From Pisolithus tinctorius (Eukaryota > Basidiomycota > Agaricomycetes > Boletales > Pisolithaceae): a stretch of DNA of 64,000 nt. Both the position numbers and the translations under genes were made by a program. How positions within the stretch are numbered: position 1 is the stretch's first letter; every line of letters starts with the position of its first letter. The DNA lies in the NCBI GenBank assembly GCA_024663395.1, contig JANFAH010000017.1, forward strand, positions 1,240,001 through 1,304,000, read 5' to 3'. The notes under the pieces were generated by a model, which saw nothing but the letters and a program-made list of their open reading frames with translations, ran no database searches and was not told the DNA's origin. Below, in pieces: positions 35,646 to 45,995 of the stretch.

Positions 35646-36460
35646 TTAATAGCTGCAACCCAGCACTCCCCATTTCTGTTTCAAAGTCAGTTGTCGTGAC
35701 GAGAGTGTAATAAATGCCATTCCGGGTCTGAGGACGAGCACAATTGTTCTCCGGTACAAAAGCGTGTTGTTCGCACGATGGGACCGATCCAGACGTAAGT
35801 CCGTCCGAATACGGGTACAAAAAAGCGACGGAGTCGACGGAGACGAACTTGCCGATCTGATGTCGTACGCCGTCGTCAGTGCCAATGCCTCCTCGAGATG
35901 ATCGGGATGCGTAAACGACAAAGGGCCACTTGGAAAGATCGTTTCTAAGTAGCTTTGGACAAGAGCGTGTAAGCCGGGAAAGCCGAGCTGTGATGGGGAG
36001 GTCACGCGAAGGATCGAAGCGACATGATTGGAGACTTCAATGATAGAGGGCTGTGAAGAGGAAGGGGGGAGTTCAATCGTCAATATAACACCTGATATCA
36101 AGCCATGGTTGTTGCAGCGTAGACACTGAAAAACGCTCACGTATCATGGTATAGATGTTCCAGTAATGACACGAATTCTTCCACCCGTACGCCAAGTCCA
36201 GGTGGGACTGTCACCTGTGATATTCGCGAGTTGTCCGACTCGACTGACTCCCCTTCATCTGTACCCGGTCCATTGAGAACGCGGCCCAAGTATGTCGAGT
36301 TTCGAGCGAGTAGGCTCGAATGTAGCTTGAATAGAACTGTGTCTTCCTCCGGGTCACGATTGCTGAGTGTCCAGTGGATAGTGACGATGACGGACCCGTC
36401 GCCGAACCGGTACGTGGCCTGCTGGTTGCCTCGGATTGCTATTCCATTGGATAATGCCAC
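35646..36460 (-). pseudogene. Second BTB gene, truncated at its 3' end
   Basis: Paralogue of the BTB gene at 30.1-31.5 kb. Exon 1 (36,460-36,137) encodes ATYRFGDGSVIVTIHWTLSN and LHSSLLARNSTYLGRVLNG with an intact frame. The next exon gives NHVASILRVTSPSQLGFPGL and HPDHLEEALALTTAYDIRS. Similarity stops at about 35,645, where GTPase-side DNA begins, so the two C-terminal exons are missing. A short protein might still be made, but it would lack the family's conserved tail. Confidence 0.7.
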
Positions 36461-36560
36461 GTCCCTCGATGTCCAAGATGGTCAGATGATGATGCGAACC
36501 GACAAAGCCAGATCAATTTATGATTATGCAAGGAAAGTCCACACTAATGCCAGCCAATGA

Positions 36561-38080
36561 TCAGTACAGTACTTTGCTGAGTCTCTGCAGGGAATTCAAT
36601 AGTACATCCCCCTGCTTGACCACTTTCTCATACTGTGCCGTCTTGATCGACGGTCTGGTCGTCTCCACGATCCCATGCACTTTATCGATCGTGCAATGCA
36701 ACCGCCCATTTGCGATGAACCGCGAGAGCTCCCTACGCCAGTCCCTTCAGTACATCCTACCAAAAAGAAAAATCGACCCACCTGTCGATGTAGTCAACGC
36801 TCACGCCAAACGCGCCACCGAGACTCTCTAGCGTCACGCTCCGATACGATTCCAATAGTTGTGCATAGGCGAGGATACGCATTTCGCGCACATAGTATCG
36901 AGTGTGGGGAGACAAAAGTCGGGAAGGGAGTGTATACGTTTGTTCAAGTGTGGCTGCATCGTAGTGGACAGGGTAATAATTCCATGAAAAGAAAGAAGTT
37001 GACGTCAGTCTGCGTGGGTTCATTGATAAGGATTGAGGTGAGAGCGTACCTAACGCTACGAAAAATTTTGCGTAGTGGCAGTCATAGAGATTCCGCAGAA
37101 GATCTTCCAGGACAGGCAGTTCTGGAAGAACCGAGATGACTTCAGGAGAGGCGATGAGCTGGGTGGAAGCAGCGATAATGAGTGACATGAACTATAAACC
37201 ACGCCACAAAGCGGACGGATCGCCCACCTTTTTCTTCAAGTCTACCCTTGGGAGGGTAAGCGTATTGCTGATGACGGCGAGTGCAACAAAGTCATTATAG
37301 GAGATGAGTTCCGTAGCAGTGAACGTGGACAGAGCATCGAGCAACAGCTCGCCCCCCAATTTAAACCGCCGAATGGAAACTGCGTGTAAGCCACGATACA
37401 CCTTAAGACGATTCCGTCTGTCCCAATCACCCCCTTCCTCAATGAGTCTGTCCAAATCACATGAGTGAGAGAAATGATTAACGTCCGTGGACCCACTTTT
37501 CCGCCCCGGCAAGGTTCTCGGTGCTGAGGGTATTATCTCCAAAGAAGAAACCTATTCGAATGAGAGCCAGGGTAATATCTATCCTTGACCCAAGGCCTGG
37601 TGTTTTCTCCAGGGCAAGTCGTTGGGCTGCGACAGCCGCATCCTACACACATTCCCCATAAGCTCGGGATTGCAAACCGGGATCACCTGGGATATACCTT
37701 GTCACCTATCCGAGTGAGATGGTTCACCCTCGCCTTCAAGGCGTCCGATATTTCAGATTCCCCCTCTGTCTTCTGGGCTTCAGCCAGACGTTCATCCAAT
37801 TTCTTGAGTTGCTCCTCGTTTGCCTTTTCCACGGATTTGAGGAGAGCCAGGTCGACATCTATCCCACTTGAAGAGGTGAGCGCCCGATAATAGGGGCCAT
37901 ATCTGTACCGGTGTGAGCCTGTGTTTGATTGTTAAGAGTCTACCCACTGTCGGCCTTGATCCCTTCCAAGAGCGATTTGCGTGCGACATCGTGTAGATGG
38001 CCCAGAGAAGGGTTTATAAGTGTAAACAGGCGTTGTGGGAGGCTGAGATTCGGTATGGGGAGGACAGTGTCGTCGGCCAC
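36561..38080 (-). CDS. RPN7: 26S proteasome lid subunit RPN7
   Basis: PCI-domain subunit of the proteasome regulatory lid. Read from the right, exons give [90 protein letters not shown] (TPR-like helices), [20 protein letters not shown] (PCI), [40 protein letters not shown] and the C-terminal [18 protein letters not shown]...RLSKVLY before TGA at 36,563-36,561. Splice sites are canonical throughout. Two problems: the ATGGCCCC of the MAPYYRA segment (near 37,900) is one C short, breaking frame, and the same in the duplicate. No in-frame ATG exists at the 5' end; GTG at 38,080 sits where the duplicate has ATG. It is divergent from RPN6. Confidence 0.85.
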
Positions 38081-38176
38081 GGCTAGGTTGCTTGAAAGCA
38101 GGAGGAACGCGTCAGCGCCCGGTGTTGGTCGTCCCACGATGGACGCGTCACCCCAACCACCACCACCACCACCACC
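38081..38176. promoter_or_regulatory. Very short divergent promoter between RPN7 and RPN6
   Basis: At most 96 bp separate the two coding regions and much of it is a CAC triplet repeat (38,156-38,176). Any control must be shared. Co-expression of two lid subunits from one head-to-head unit would make biological sense; this is inference. I see no clear proteasome-associated control element by eye. Confidence 0.4.
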
Positions 38177-40002
38177 ATGACCACCAACCAAGCACTGCTG
38201 GACGAAGCCAAGAATGCCAACCCAGCACGGGCAGAAGAGATTTACAAGTAAATTCTCGTCTCATCAGGTTTGTCAGTTTGTCACTTGTGTTCGATGCCAT
38301 TCATAAGTCACCCATCACTTCACCCCCAACAGCATCGCCGTCCAATGTCGAGGGAGATCAGGTACTGCGAGACCAAGAAAACGCCATGATTAAACTTGCG
38401 GAACTATACCGGGATCAGAGGTGAGCCTACCTGCCAACTCTTTGTCACATTTGCCCTCATGGACGAGGAGAAATGCACAAGGGTTGGCAGAGGTAATCAC
38501 CCTCTCGGGATCGTTCATGTCGTCCACCCAAAAGCCAAAACTGCAAAACTCAGTGTGTGCCATTGCTCCAGATCTTGCACCGAACCTCACGTTCACCGAT
38601 GTAGTTCGTACCCTACTCAATTACTTCAACGACATACCCAACAGTCGCCAGACTCGAATTGACGTTCTATTGGATAACATCGACTGGTCGAAACGCGAGA
38701 AACGGATATTCCTCAAACACAGCTTGGAAATCCGTCTCGTCTCGTTGTGAGTTTTGATATACATATATGCCTGTGCATGTATTTCTCATACCCACTTAGC
38801 CAGTTGGAAGTTTCGCAGTTTACAGCTGCTCTGACACGGATAGATACGCTTCTTACCGAACTCAAGAAACTGGACGACAAGATGATCCTCACCGAAGTTC
38901 ATCTCCTGGAGAGTCTTGTCTATTGCGGCATCGGAAACTTGGTAAAAGCAAAGGTACAGTTCTTCCTTGCTTCCAGAACACAGCTCATCCGACTCGACTA
39001 TTCTAGGCTGCCCTCAGATCAGCTCGGACAGCTGCTAACTCGATATACTGCCCACCGCATTTATAAGCAGCGCTCGATTTACAATCTGGGATTCTTCACG
39101 CAGAGGATAAAGATTACACCACTGCCTACTCCTACTTTTATGAAACGTTTGAGAACATGTCGTCTCAAGATGACCCGAGCGCGCTGAACGCATTGAAGTA
39201 TACGTTCCTATGCAAAGTCATGCTGAATCCCGTGCGTATCTTCCACCATCAACTGGTCCCGTTCTCACATTTATCACAGCTAGAGGACGTCACCGCTCTT
39301 CTATCTATCAAACTCGCTCTATACGCTCGGTTACGCGAGATCGAATGCATGCGTGCGATAGCGCTTGCCCACCAAAACCGTAATTTGGCTGAACTCGAAA
39401 AGGTGCTAAGGGATTATGAAGATGGTGCGTTTCCCCTTCGATGTACGTCCCGTCTCTCTCATCCCTGACCATCGTGTTGGGCAGAACTCTCGTCGGACCC
39501 CACGATCCGATCGCACCTCGCGGCACTTTACGATACACTTCTCGAATAGAACCTGTTACGCATCATCGAACCTTATTCCGTCGTCGAGATCGATTACGTC
39601 GCCAAACAAGTCCGCCAAGGTCGACAGGACGTCGAAGCGAAGTGAGCTTTTTCACCATACACGATGTACTCGTAACGCTTTCACCCGTGCTTTGTCTATA
39701 AAGGCTGTCCCAGATGATACTGGACAAAGTGTTTTATGGCGTCCTCGATCAAGGAAAGGGACGTCTATTAGTCTTTGACGAACCTGAAGTAGATGTAAGT
39801 AGTGCTCCCCTGCAGTGGCCACGTCACGTTGCTGACTTGTCCACTGATAGGATATGTGTGGGCCTGCAATTGATACAGTGGAGCAGGTTGGGAAGGTCGT
39901 GGGATCGTTGTATGCGAAGGTGAGCTCGTTTTGGTTTTATATATATAATTGTTGATGGTGTTTGTGTAGAAGGTCAAGATTGCACAGAGGGTTGTGCTGT
40001 AG
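38177..40002 (+). pseudogene. RPN6: 26S proteasome lid subunit RPN6, with nonsense codons
   Basis: Eleven exons with canonical introns are readable (first 38,177-38,267, last 39,970-40,002). They include NSRQTRIDVLLDNIDWSKRE, KRIFLKHSLEIRLVS, MILTEVHLLESLVYCGIGNL, YSYFYETFENMSSQDDPSAL, the PCI region SDPTIRSHLAALYDTLLE and [20 protein letters not shown]. Three Gln codons are stops: TAA at 38,249 (CAA in the duplicate), TAA at 39,064 (PPHL-AALDLQSG) and TAG at 39,547 (LLE-NLLRIIEP). Family members, human PSMD11 included, have Gln at the last two. One base is also missing in exon 3 (KAKTAKL is out of frame near 38,528). RPN6 is essential in studied fungi, so an intact copy must exist elsewhere, or these are sequence errors; three separate substitutions make error less likely. 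Confidence 0.85.
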
Positions 40003-40208
40003 TACTGGTTCTAGCATGTAGCAGGCCATCCGTGCGGGCATGCTTGGAGAGGGTGAATTTGGAGTCTCATCACTGAGGGTAGCTGGCCAATCTGCGCTCC
40101 GGTACATCGCGCCACGGTCGACAGTGTACCCACAAACACTGCAGGGCTTTTTATGTTCTGGGCGCTTGTAAAAAAAATGTTGGACTATATAATACACTAC
40201 GAAAACGA

Positions 40209-41527
40209 ACCTGAACTGCCTCCAGCTGTCATCGCCTTACGACGATGATGGCCTGGTCGTTCCTCGAGAACCTGCCCACCACGTCTTCCGTGTACCCCCT
40301 GCGTCAGAGAGACGCCCGTCCACATTCTTCGTGTACATCGTATCAACGTGCCTCTCTTACTATGTCGCTGCAGTCCTAGTCATTCCCCCCGGAACGCGTG
40401 TGTTGCGCATCGCACTGTGGCCACTCGTCGCCGTCTTGGCTTGTCGAGCCACCATGCATCGATTTCACAGGCGGGGATCCTCAGGAAACGTTTTTCAATG
40501 TTGATTTTGCGGTATGCTCTACTCATGTCATGTTTCATTCTTCTCACGCTGGGTGGTCCCTGGTCTGTGTAGCTCATTATGTTCTGCTTCGTTGTCCGCA
40601 CGCTCGAATGGAAAACTGCAAAAGACCCACTCAAACGCCATCTCTGGCCTGCCGGTTCTCCTCCCTCCGTCTTCATGGACGCGCTGGACCTTTCCACCAA
40701 TGTCCTTGGCGTCAGTTGGAACTGGTCCGGAAACCTTTGGTTTCCTCTGGACACGCATCCCTCCTCGCATGGATGGTTCGCAGCACATGTCTTACTGTCT
40801 ACATGGTACCACAGCATTGTATTTGGTGCATTCCACCTTGCTACGCAAGCATTTTCCCCCGAGACCTTCACTGTTCTAAGTGAAGGCACGATCTTCGATG
40901 CGACACTTTCTCCTCTTATCCGATATGTTCGATCCATCCTCACCACTGCCTTCGCCTCAGTTGCCATCTTTGCTATTGTGCATCTAGTATATGACATTGC
41001 TACACTCATCGGTGTCGTTGCGCTTCGGCAAGACCCTGCGCAATGGCCGCCGGTATTCGACAAGCCATGGAAAGCAGACTTGTTGGGTGACTTCTGGGGT
41101 TATAGGTGGCATCAACCGTTTCAGCGGACATTCGTCGTTGTCGGGGGATGGCCTCTCGGGAACGCGTTCGGACGTAATATGTGTTGGGATCATTCCTCGC
41201 ATCAGGGGCAGTCCACAACATCGTGGTAGTCATGCTCAATCAAAGTGTCGAACGGTGGTGCATGCTCCTCGCGTTTGGGATGATGGCCGTTGAGGTATCC
41301 TTGAGCGCATGCTCACACGGATGGCAGGGAAGGAAGTGGGTGGGTCGACTGGAAGAGTGTGGTCGATGACTTGGTTGTTGGTGTGGGGAAGTATCATGAT
41401 GGATGGGTTTACGCGAGCGGGGTTGCTTGCATCAACAATCTTGTTGAATACTGCATTCCCCGTCAAAGGGATCGTGACACACTATGTGACGGCGTTGAAT
41501 AGGTGGTTGAGGGAATGTGCATCATAG
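40209..41527 (+). pseudogene. Wax-synthase-like MBOAT membrane protein, frameshifted
   Basis: Membrane O-acyltransferase family, widely duplicated in mushrooms and related to wax synthases and acyltransferases of terpenoid pathways. Hydrophobic N-terminal helices (STCLSYYVAAVLVIPPG) are followed by DFTGGDPQETFFNVDFA, an intron (about 40,510-40,572), then MFCFVVRTLEW, DALDLSTNVLGVSWNWSG and the family hallmark DFWGYRWHQPFQRTF. The C-terminal part has SFLASGAVHNIVVVMLNQSV with the conserved active-site-type His, then more membrane segments. Frames break twice: before IDFTGG (near 40,455) and between GNAFGR and VLGSFL (near 41,178). No in-frame ATG was found upstream. Single-base errors could explain both breaks; otherwise it is a pseudogene. 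Confidence 0.7.
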
Positions 41528-41848
41528 TGTGCTCTGCTCTCCCTGTACTGTGACACCGGGCTACCTGCCTTCTGTATGTGCACGATCTAGCTATAGACCC
41601 GCCGAATGGGTCAGGTTGTACACAACCGGTGTAGCTCTAATTACCCCTCTCTCGACTCTTGGAGATGGTGTGTCGAGTCGTCATATTTCGTCTTCTCAGT
41701 CTCCGTTTGGGCGGGATTTTGCTGGCTTCCCTTCCGAGACAAATCATTCCCCCCTGCGTCGGTGTTCGTTCCAAATAAGGTAACACCGGCACCAACTCTC
41801 GCCCACAGGCATCGGTGTTGAACCCACCTTTGTGGTGTAATTCAGCTT
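41528..41848. other. Intergenic DNA at the duplication junction
   Basis: No gene supported. It lies between the wax-synthase-like gene and a relic of a second one. Confidence 0.4.
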
Positions 41849-41935
41849 GCTGTACGAGCGTTTTTGCCTGAGACATTCATCGTTCCTTTGACCCTACACT
41901 TCCCCCTCTGATCCGATACATCCAAGCCAGTGTCC
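41849..41935 (+). pseudogene. Relic of a second wax-synthase-like gene
   Basis: About 85 bp resemble 40,845-40,935 (CCTGAGACATTCA against CCCGAGACCTTCA, then CTCTGATCCGATACATCC against CTCTTATCCGATATGTTC). The relic ends where SKN7' homology starts, marking the junction between the two large duplicates. Confidence 0.55.
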
Positions 41936-43735
41936 ACACCTCCCGCCGCCCTCCCAGCTGCACTTCCCCCCCGTCAGCTCGTCTCGTTCCAACGTCAACA
42001 CCCTCCTGCCTCTCAATCCGCCAAATCGCACCACTCCCTATCGTCACTCGTCTCCACCGCCATCCTGGCCCACGTCCCTCCATCGAACTTCTAGCTCTCG
42101 CGAAGACATCCTCCCCGCATCTGGCCTTCTCCATCCGCGACAACACCCCTCTTCGCTTTCCATCCACCAAAACACACCTGCCCGATCAGAACCAAGACAA
42201 TTCAAGGGCGAACAACTGCAACCACCACCACCACCACCACCCACTCCATCACAATCTCAAAAGGACAGCGACGACAACATGCCAGAGACGAGCGACTTCG
42301 TCAAGAAACTGCACAAGTACGTCCTCCTCTCGGCCATCCTTCCGATCCACTGCTTACTTGCAATCAGGATGCTTGAGGATCAATCCTTCTCACATGTGGT
42401 ATCATGGAGTCCAAACAGTGATTGCTTTGTCGTAAAGGACGGTCTTCCTGCTTCTTTCTTGCTCTATCTCTCATCACCCGTCATCATCTCGCTTCCGACC
42501 TCGTTCTTGAGTTCTCCTGCCCTACTCACATCTCCCCTTCCAATAGGACATGAACGACTCCATGAAATCAATCCTCCCTCGCATGTTTAAACACTCTAAT
42601 TTTGCCTCGTTTGTCAGGCAACTGAACAAATAAGACTTCCAAAAGGTGGGTGTGCGCATATATCGTATGCATCTTACATACGCACTCTGGTGTCTCTTAT
42701 GACCAGACGACATTGCCATTCTGACATGTACTCCAGGTCAAAAGTACCGACGACACCCAGTTTGGTGAACACTCGTGGACATTCTGACATCCCGACTTCC
42801 ACGCCGACCGGAGAGCAGCCTTGAAAAACGTAAAACGCAAGGTCCCTGCAGCGCGTAAATCAGCACCATCAGGGCCCGGTATCGGACCCTCTACGTTAGG
42901 TCGTTCTGGCTCAGCCGGACCCCTAGGTGGCGAATCGAAATCTCTCCAAACGCAAACCAACACCCTCGCGTCGCATACGAGTGCACTGCAGATCCAGCAT
43001 TCAGCGCTCCAGTCGCAGATGATCGCCTTCTAGTCCCAAGCCAACGCATCGTATGCTCAAAATGCGACACTTCAATCCGTCGCAACATGATTGCAGAACA
43101 CCGTGTCTGGCTTTCAGAGCGGAATGTCAGGATTACAGCAGTAAGTCGCGGCGCTGCAGTCTCAGAAAGACTCTCTGAGGACACAGCTGCGTAGGTCAGA
43201 AGATCGAGTGAGAGGTCTGGAAAGGTGTTACAAGGACGCGCTTGGAGAATTGGTGCATTTCCAGTGGAATCTTGCTCGGCGGGATGATTTGATGCGGAGT
43301 CTAGTGCAATATTTTCTGCGTGCGGAAGGCGGCGAGTCTGCTTACTTTCTTGGTTTGGATTTTGCTCTGTTCGTTCGTGTTCCGTGTTATTTGGGTCAAA
43401 GAAACTGATGGGTTGTCAAGTGCAGCTAGATTATGAGGGTTGGGTCGCGGGTGCAATAGATCCTTGCACCTTACCCCGTGTCTTCTGTGTCTGCCTCTCC
43501 GATGCACGTTCGTATACTCATCCTTGTTCCTGAGCGAAGCACAAAGATTCCGTCCTCGCAACATCCATCGCACCTGGACCAGCACCACATACAGCTGGCC
43601 TTGCAAACAACTCCCAGCAAATACAAGGACCCCATACAGCTGTGGTGCCTCCCCCGACAAGATCAGGGTCTCTGGAGCACAGCATTACTCCCAACACGCA
43701 TCCACCTCCGTCCATGTTCGGCATGTCGATGAAAA
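41936..43735 (+). pseudogene. SKN7 copy 2, dead and truncated
   Basis: Retains the Pro/Ser-rich leader, HSF domain and coiled coil, but has stops at 42,631 (TAT to TAA in QLNK-DF), 42,785 (CGA to TGA), 43,031 (CAG to TAG), 43,088 (GGA to TGA) and 43,142 (CAA to TAA). The donor after the coiled coil is GCGAGT instead of GTGAGT. The receiver and C-terminus are deleted. It has no start region of its own: copy 1 sequence upstream of about 25,090, including the ATG, is replaced by the wax-synthase relic. Confidence 0.93.
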
Positions 43736-44418
43736 TGACGCACGCATGCACGCATCTTATGACTTGCACATATGCAATTGGTTTTTTTTCCCTGCCTACT
43801 TTTTCATGCTGGTGTTTCTTTGCACAACTGTACCCCATTGACAAACTTTTTTTCTTTTGTTCACGCATGCCTACAATGCTATCTTGTCGTTGCTATCATA
43901 TAGGAATTTACTGCGTTGATGAATCAATAATGATTATGTGTAGACGGTAATCTTGGATATATGTAAAAAAACCATCAGCTGAATGCTGAGCTTAATACAT
44001 AGGCGGTACGTCTGATTCTAATACGTGTATGAAGAACACGTGTATGTATATTTGTAGATCGGTGACCATGACGGGGACGTCGTGGGTATGGATCCTCTAA
44101 CAATGAAACGGAGATGCGGTACAACCTGCAGAAACCCTGAGCGGTACCGAGTGTTGATAGATGACAATTTCAACTTGAATTGAATCGTGTACCGCACAAA
44201 ACGATTCAATCTTCGAGGATGGGAGACCCTAACGGTTGGATGTATCTGATCGTATAGACTAATCCTCTACTCAAAACACTAGCATCTGTGGAACGGTTCT
44301 GCCAGAAGCTAGACAGTAAACCTCAAATGACGGATGAAAAGACACCATACCCACAACCGGGAGATGACAACGAGAATGGAATGGCTGTGGAACTCGGGGG
44401 TATCCCAAGGGCAGCTTA
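43736..44418. other. Duplicated intergenic DNA
   Basis: Counterpart of 29,455-30,131. Starts exactly at the ACGC-type microsatellite, suggesting that the 2.5-kb deletion ended in it. No gene. Confidence 0.55.
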
Positions 44419-45787
44419 CTAGCCAAGCCAACGGTCCACCTTATCCCACACCACAGCCTGCTCCTCTGTCCACTCCTCCCTTTTCTCCCGCACACAGGCA
44501 GGACATAATCCCTCAGCTGCCCAACCGAGTTGCTTTATGAACTGCAGGGTCTCGAGAGGTTTGTACACCCCACCGTCCGAGATCGCGGAGGGGATCACGA
44601 GTGACATCCATTTATCGGCAAACACGTCCGTGCATGCCATATGTGGCGTTGTGGGCTGGGAAAGAAGAGCGTTAAACAGGAGCGAAAATTGTAGTTAATA
44701 GGGCGTTCGATGAGAAAGGGGGAGGGGGAATCATTCATTGCGTGCCGCAGTGCGACTGGTGGTTTCCGGTACGCACAAGAGCCCCACAAAGGATCGCACC
44801 TACCGGTGTGAACAATATGGGCGTGACATGATCCACAATCCCAGCCATCAACCTCCCGCATCTCTCTACATCTGCAGGCGACAGGACACTGTGTCTCGTC
44901 TTCGAGTCTTCGACGATGCCACCTTGACCGTTCTCCAGATTGTTTTCTCTTTTGTTCATTTCTCTTTCCTGCTCACCTACCTCTACCTCTTCTGCCTCGA
45001 AATCGGTTGTTGTGACGAGGCTGTAATAAATGCCTTTTCGGATCTGAGGAAGAACACGATTATTTTTCAGTATGGATACGACATTTTGTTCACGCGATGG
45101 GACCGAATCAGACATAAGTCCGTCCGAATACAGGTATTTAAAAAACGGTTCAGTTGACGGAGACGGACTTACCGATCTGATGTCGTACGCGGTCGTCAGT
45201 GCCAATGCCTCCTCTAGATGATCGGGATGCGTAAACGGTAAAGGACCACTTGGAAACATCGCTTCTAAGTAGCTTCGCACGAGAGCGTGTAAGCCGGGAA
45301 AGTCGAGTTGGGATGGGGAGGACACGCGGAGGATCGAAGCGACATGATTGAATGGAGACTTTGATGATGGAGGGCTGTGAGGAGAAAGGGGGGAGGGGTT
45401 CAATCGTCAGCATAATACCTGATATCAAGCCATGGTTGTTGCAACGTAGACACGGGAAAATGCTCAGGTATCATGGTATAGATGTTCCAGCAATGACACG
45501 AATTCTTCCACCCGTACGCCAAGTCCAGGTGGGACTGTCACCTTTGATATGCGCGGGTTATCCGACTCGACTGACTCCCCTTCGTCTGTACCGGGGCCTT
45601 TGAGAACGCGGCCAAAGTATGTCGACTGTCGGGCGAGCAGGCTCGAATGTAGTTTGAATAGAACTGTGCCTTCATCCAGGACACGATTGCTGAGCGTCCG
45701 ATAGATGGTGACGATAACGGCACCATCATCGAACCAGTACTTGGCGTGCTGATGACTTCGGATCGCTATTGCATTGGATAATGGCAT
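44419..45787 (-). CDS. BTB/POZ domain protein (copy 2)
   Basis: Duplicate of the gene at 30.1-31.5 kb. Exon 1 is intact here (four Cs, no frameshift): KYWFDDGAVIVTIYRTLSNR through PPGLGVRVEEFVSLLEHLYH. However, the first donor site, GTGAGC in copy 1, is CTGAGC (near 45,463-45,468), so normal splicing into exon 2 should fail and translation would stop soon after exon 1. Later exons (PADVERCGRLMAGIVDHVTP; ACTDVFADKWMSLVIPSA) are preserved. The two copies thus carry different, mutually exclusive defects. Confidence 0.75.
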
Positions 45788-45995
45788 ACCCCTCGACGTC
45801 CAAGATGGACAGTACTGTAATGATGGAAGCCGATACTTAAATAATTACATAAGCACATGCGTAAGTGAGAAGATAGGCGCCTTGATATCGGTCGACTTGC
45901 TGTGGATCGATACCACGACGACGGGCTTCACGCTGATCCTCCGCACGTCTTAAACTCCGCATTTTGAAGTACACAGAATCGTATCTTACATTCAC
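45788..45995. promoter_or_regulatory. Shared promoter of the duplicated BTB and GTPase genes
   Basis: 208-bp counterpart of 31,497-31,703, nearly identical. Confidence 0.45.

Larger units (their letters stand above)
24960..40003. repeat. Second segmental duplication, copy 1
   Basis: Two parts of this block recur at 41,936-53,650 in the same order and orientation: about 25,090-26,935 (SKN7 N-terminal half) and 29,455-38,300 (downstream DNA, BTB1, GTPase, BTB2, RPN7, RPN6 exon 1). The 2.5 kb between them is missing from the second copy. The stretch 38,300-40,003 (rest of RPN6) has no second copy in the window. Confidence 0.88.

Noticed and set aside
40380..41063. 227-codon minus-strand frame over the wax-synthase-like gene
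   Set aside because: It is Arg/Ser/Cys-rich and antisense to recognisable MBOAT motifs.
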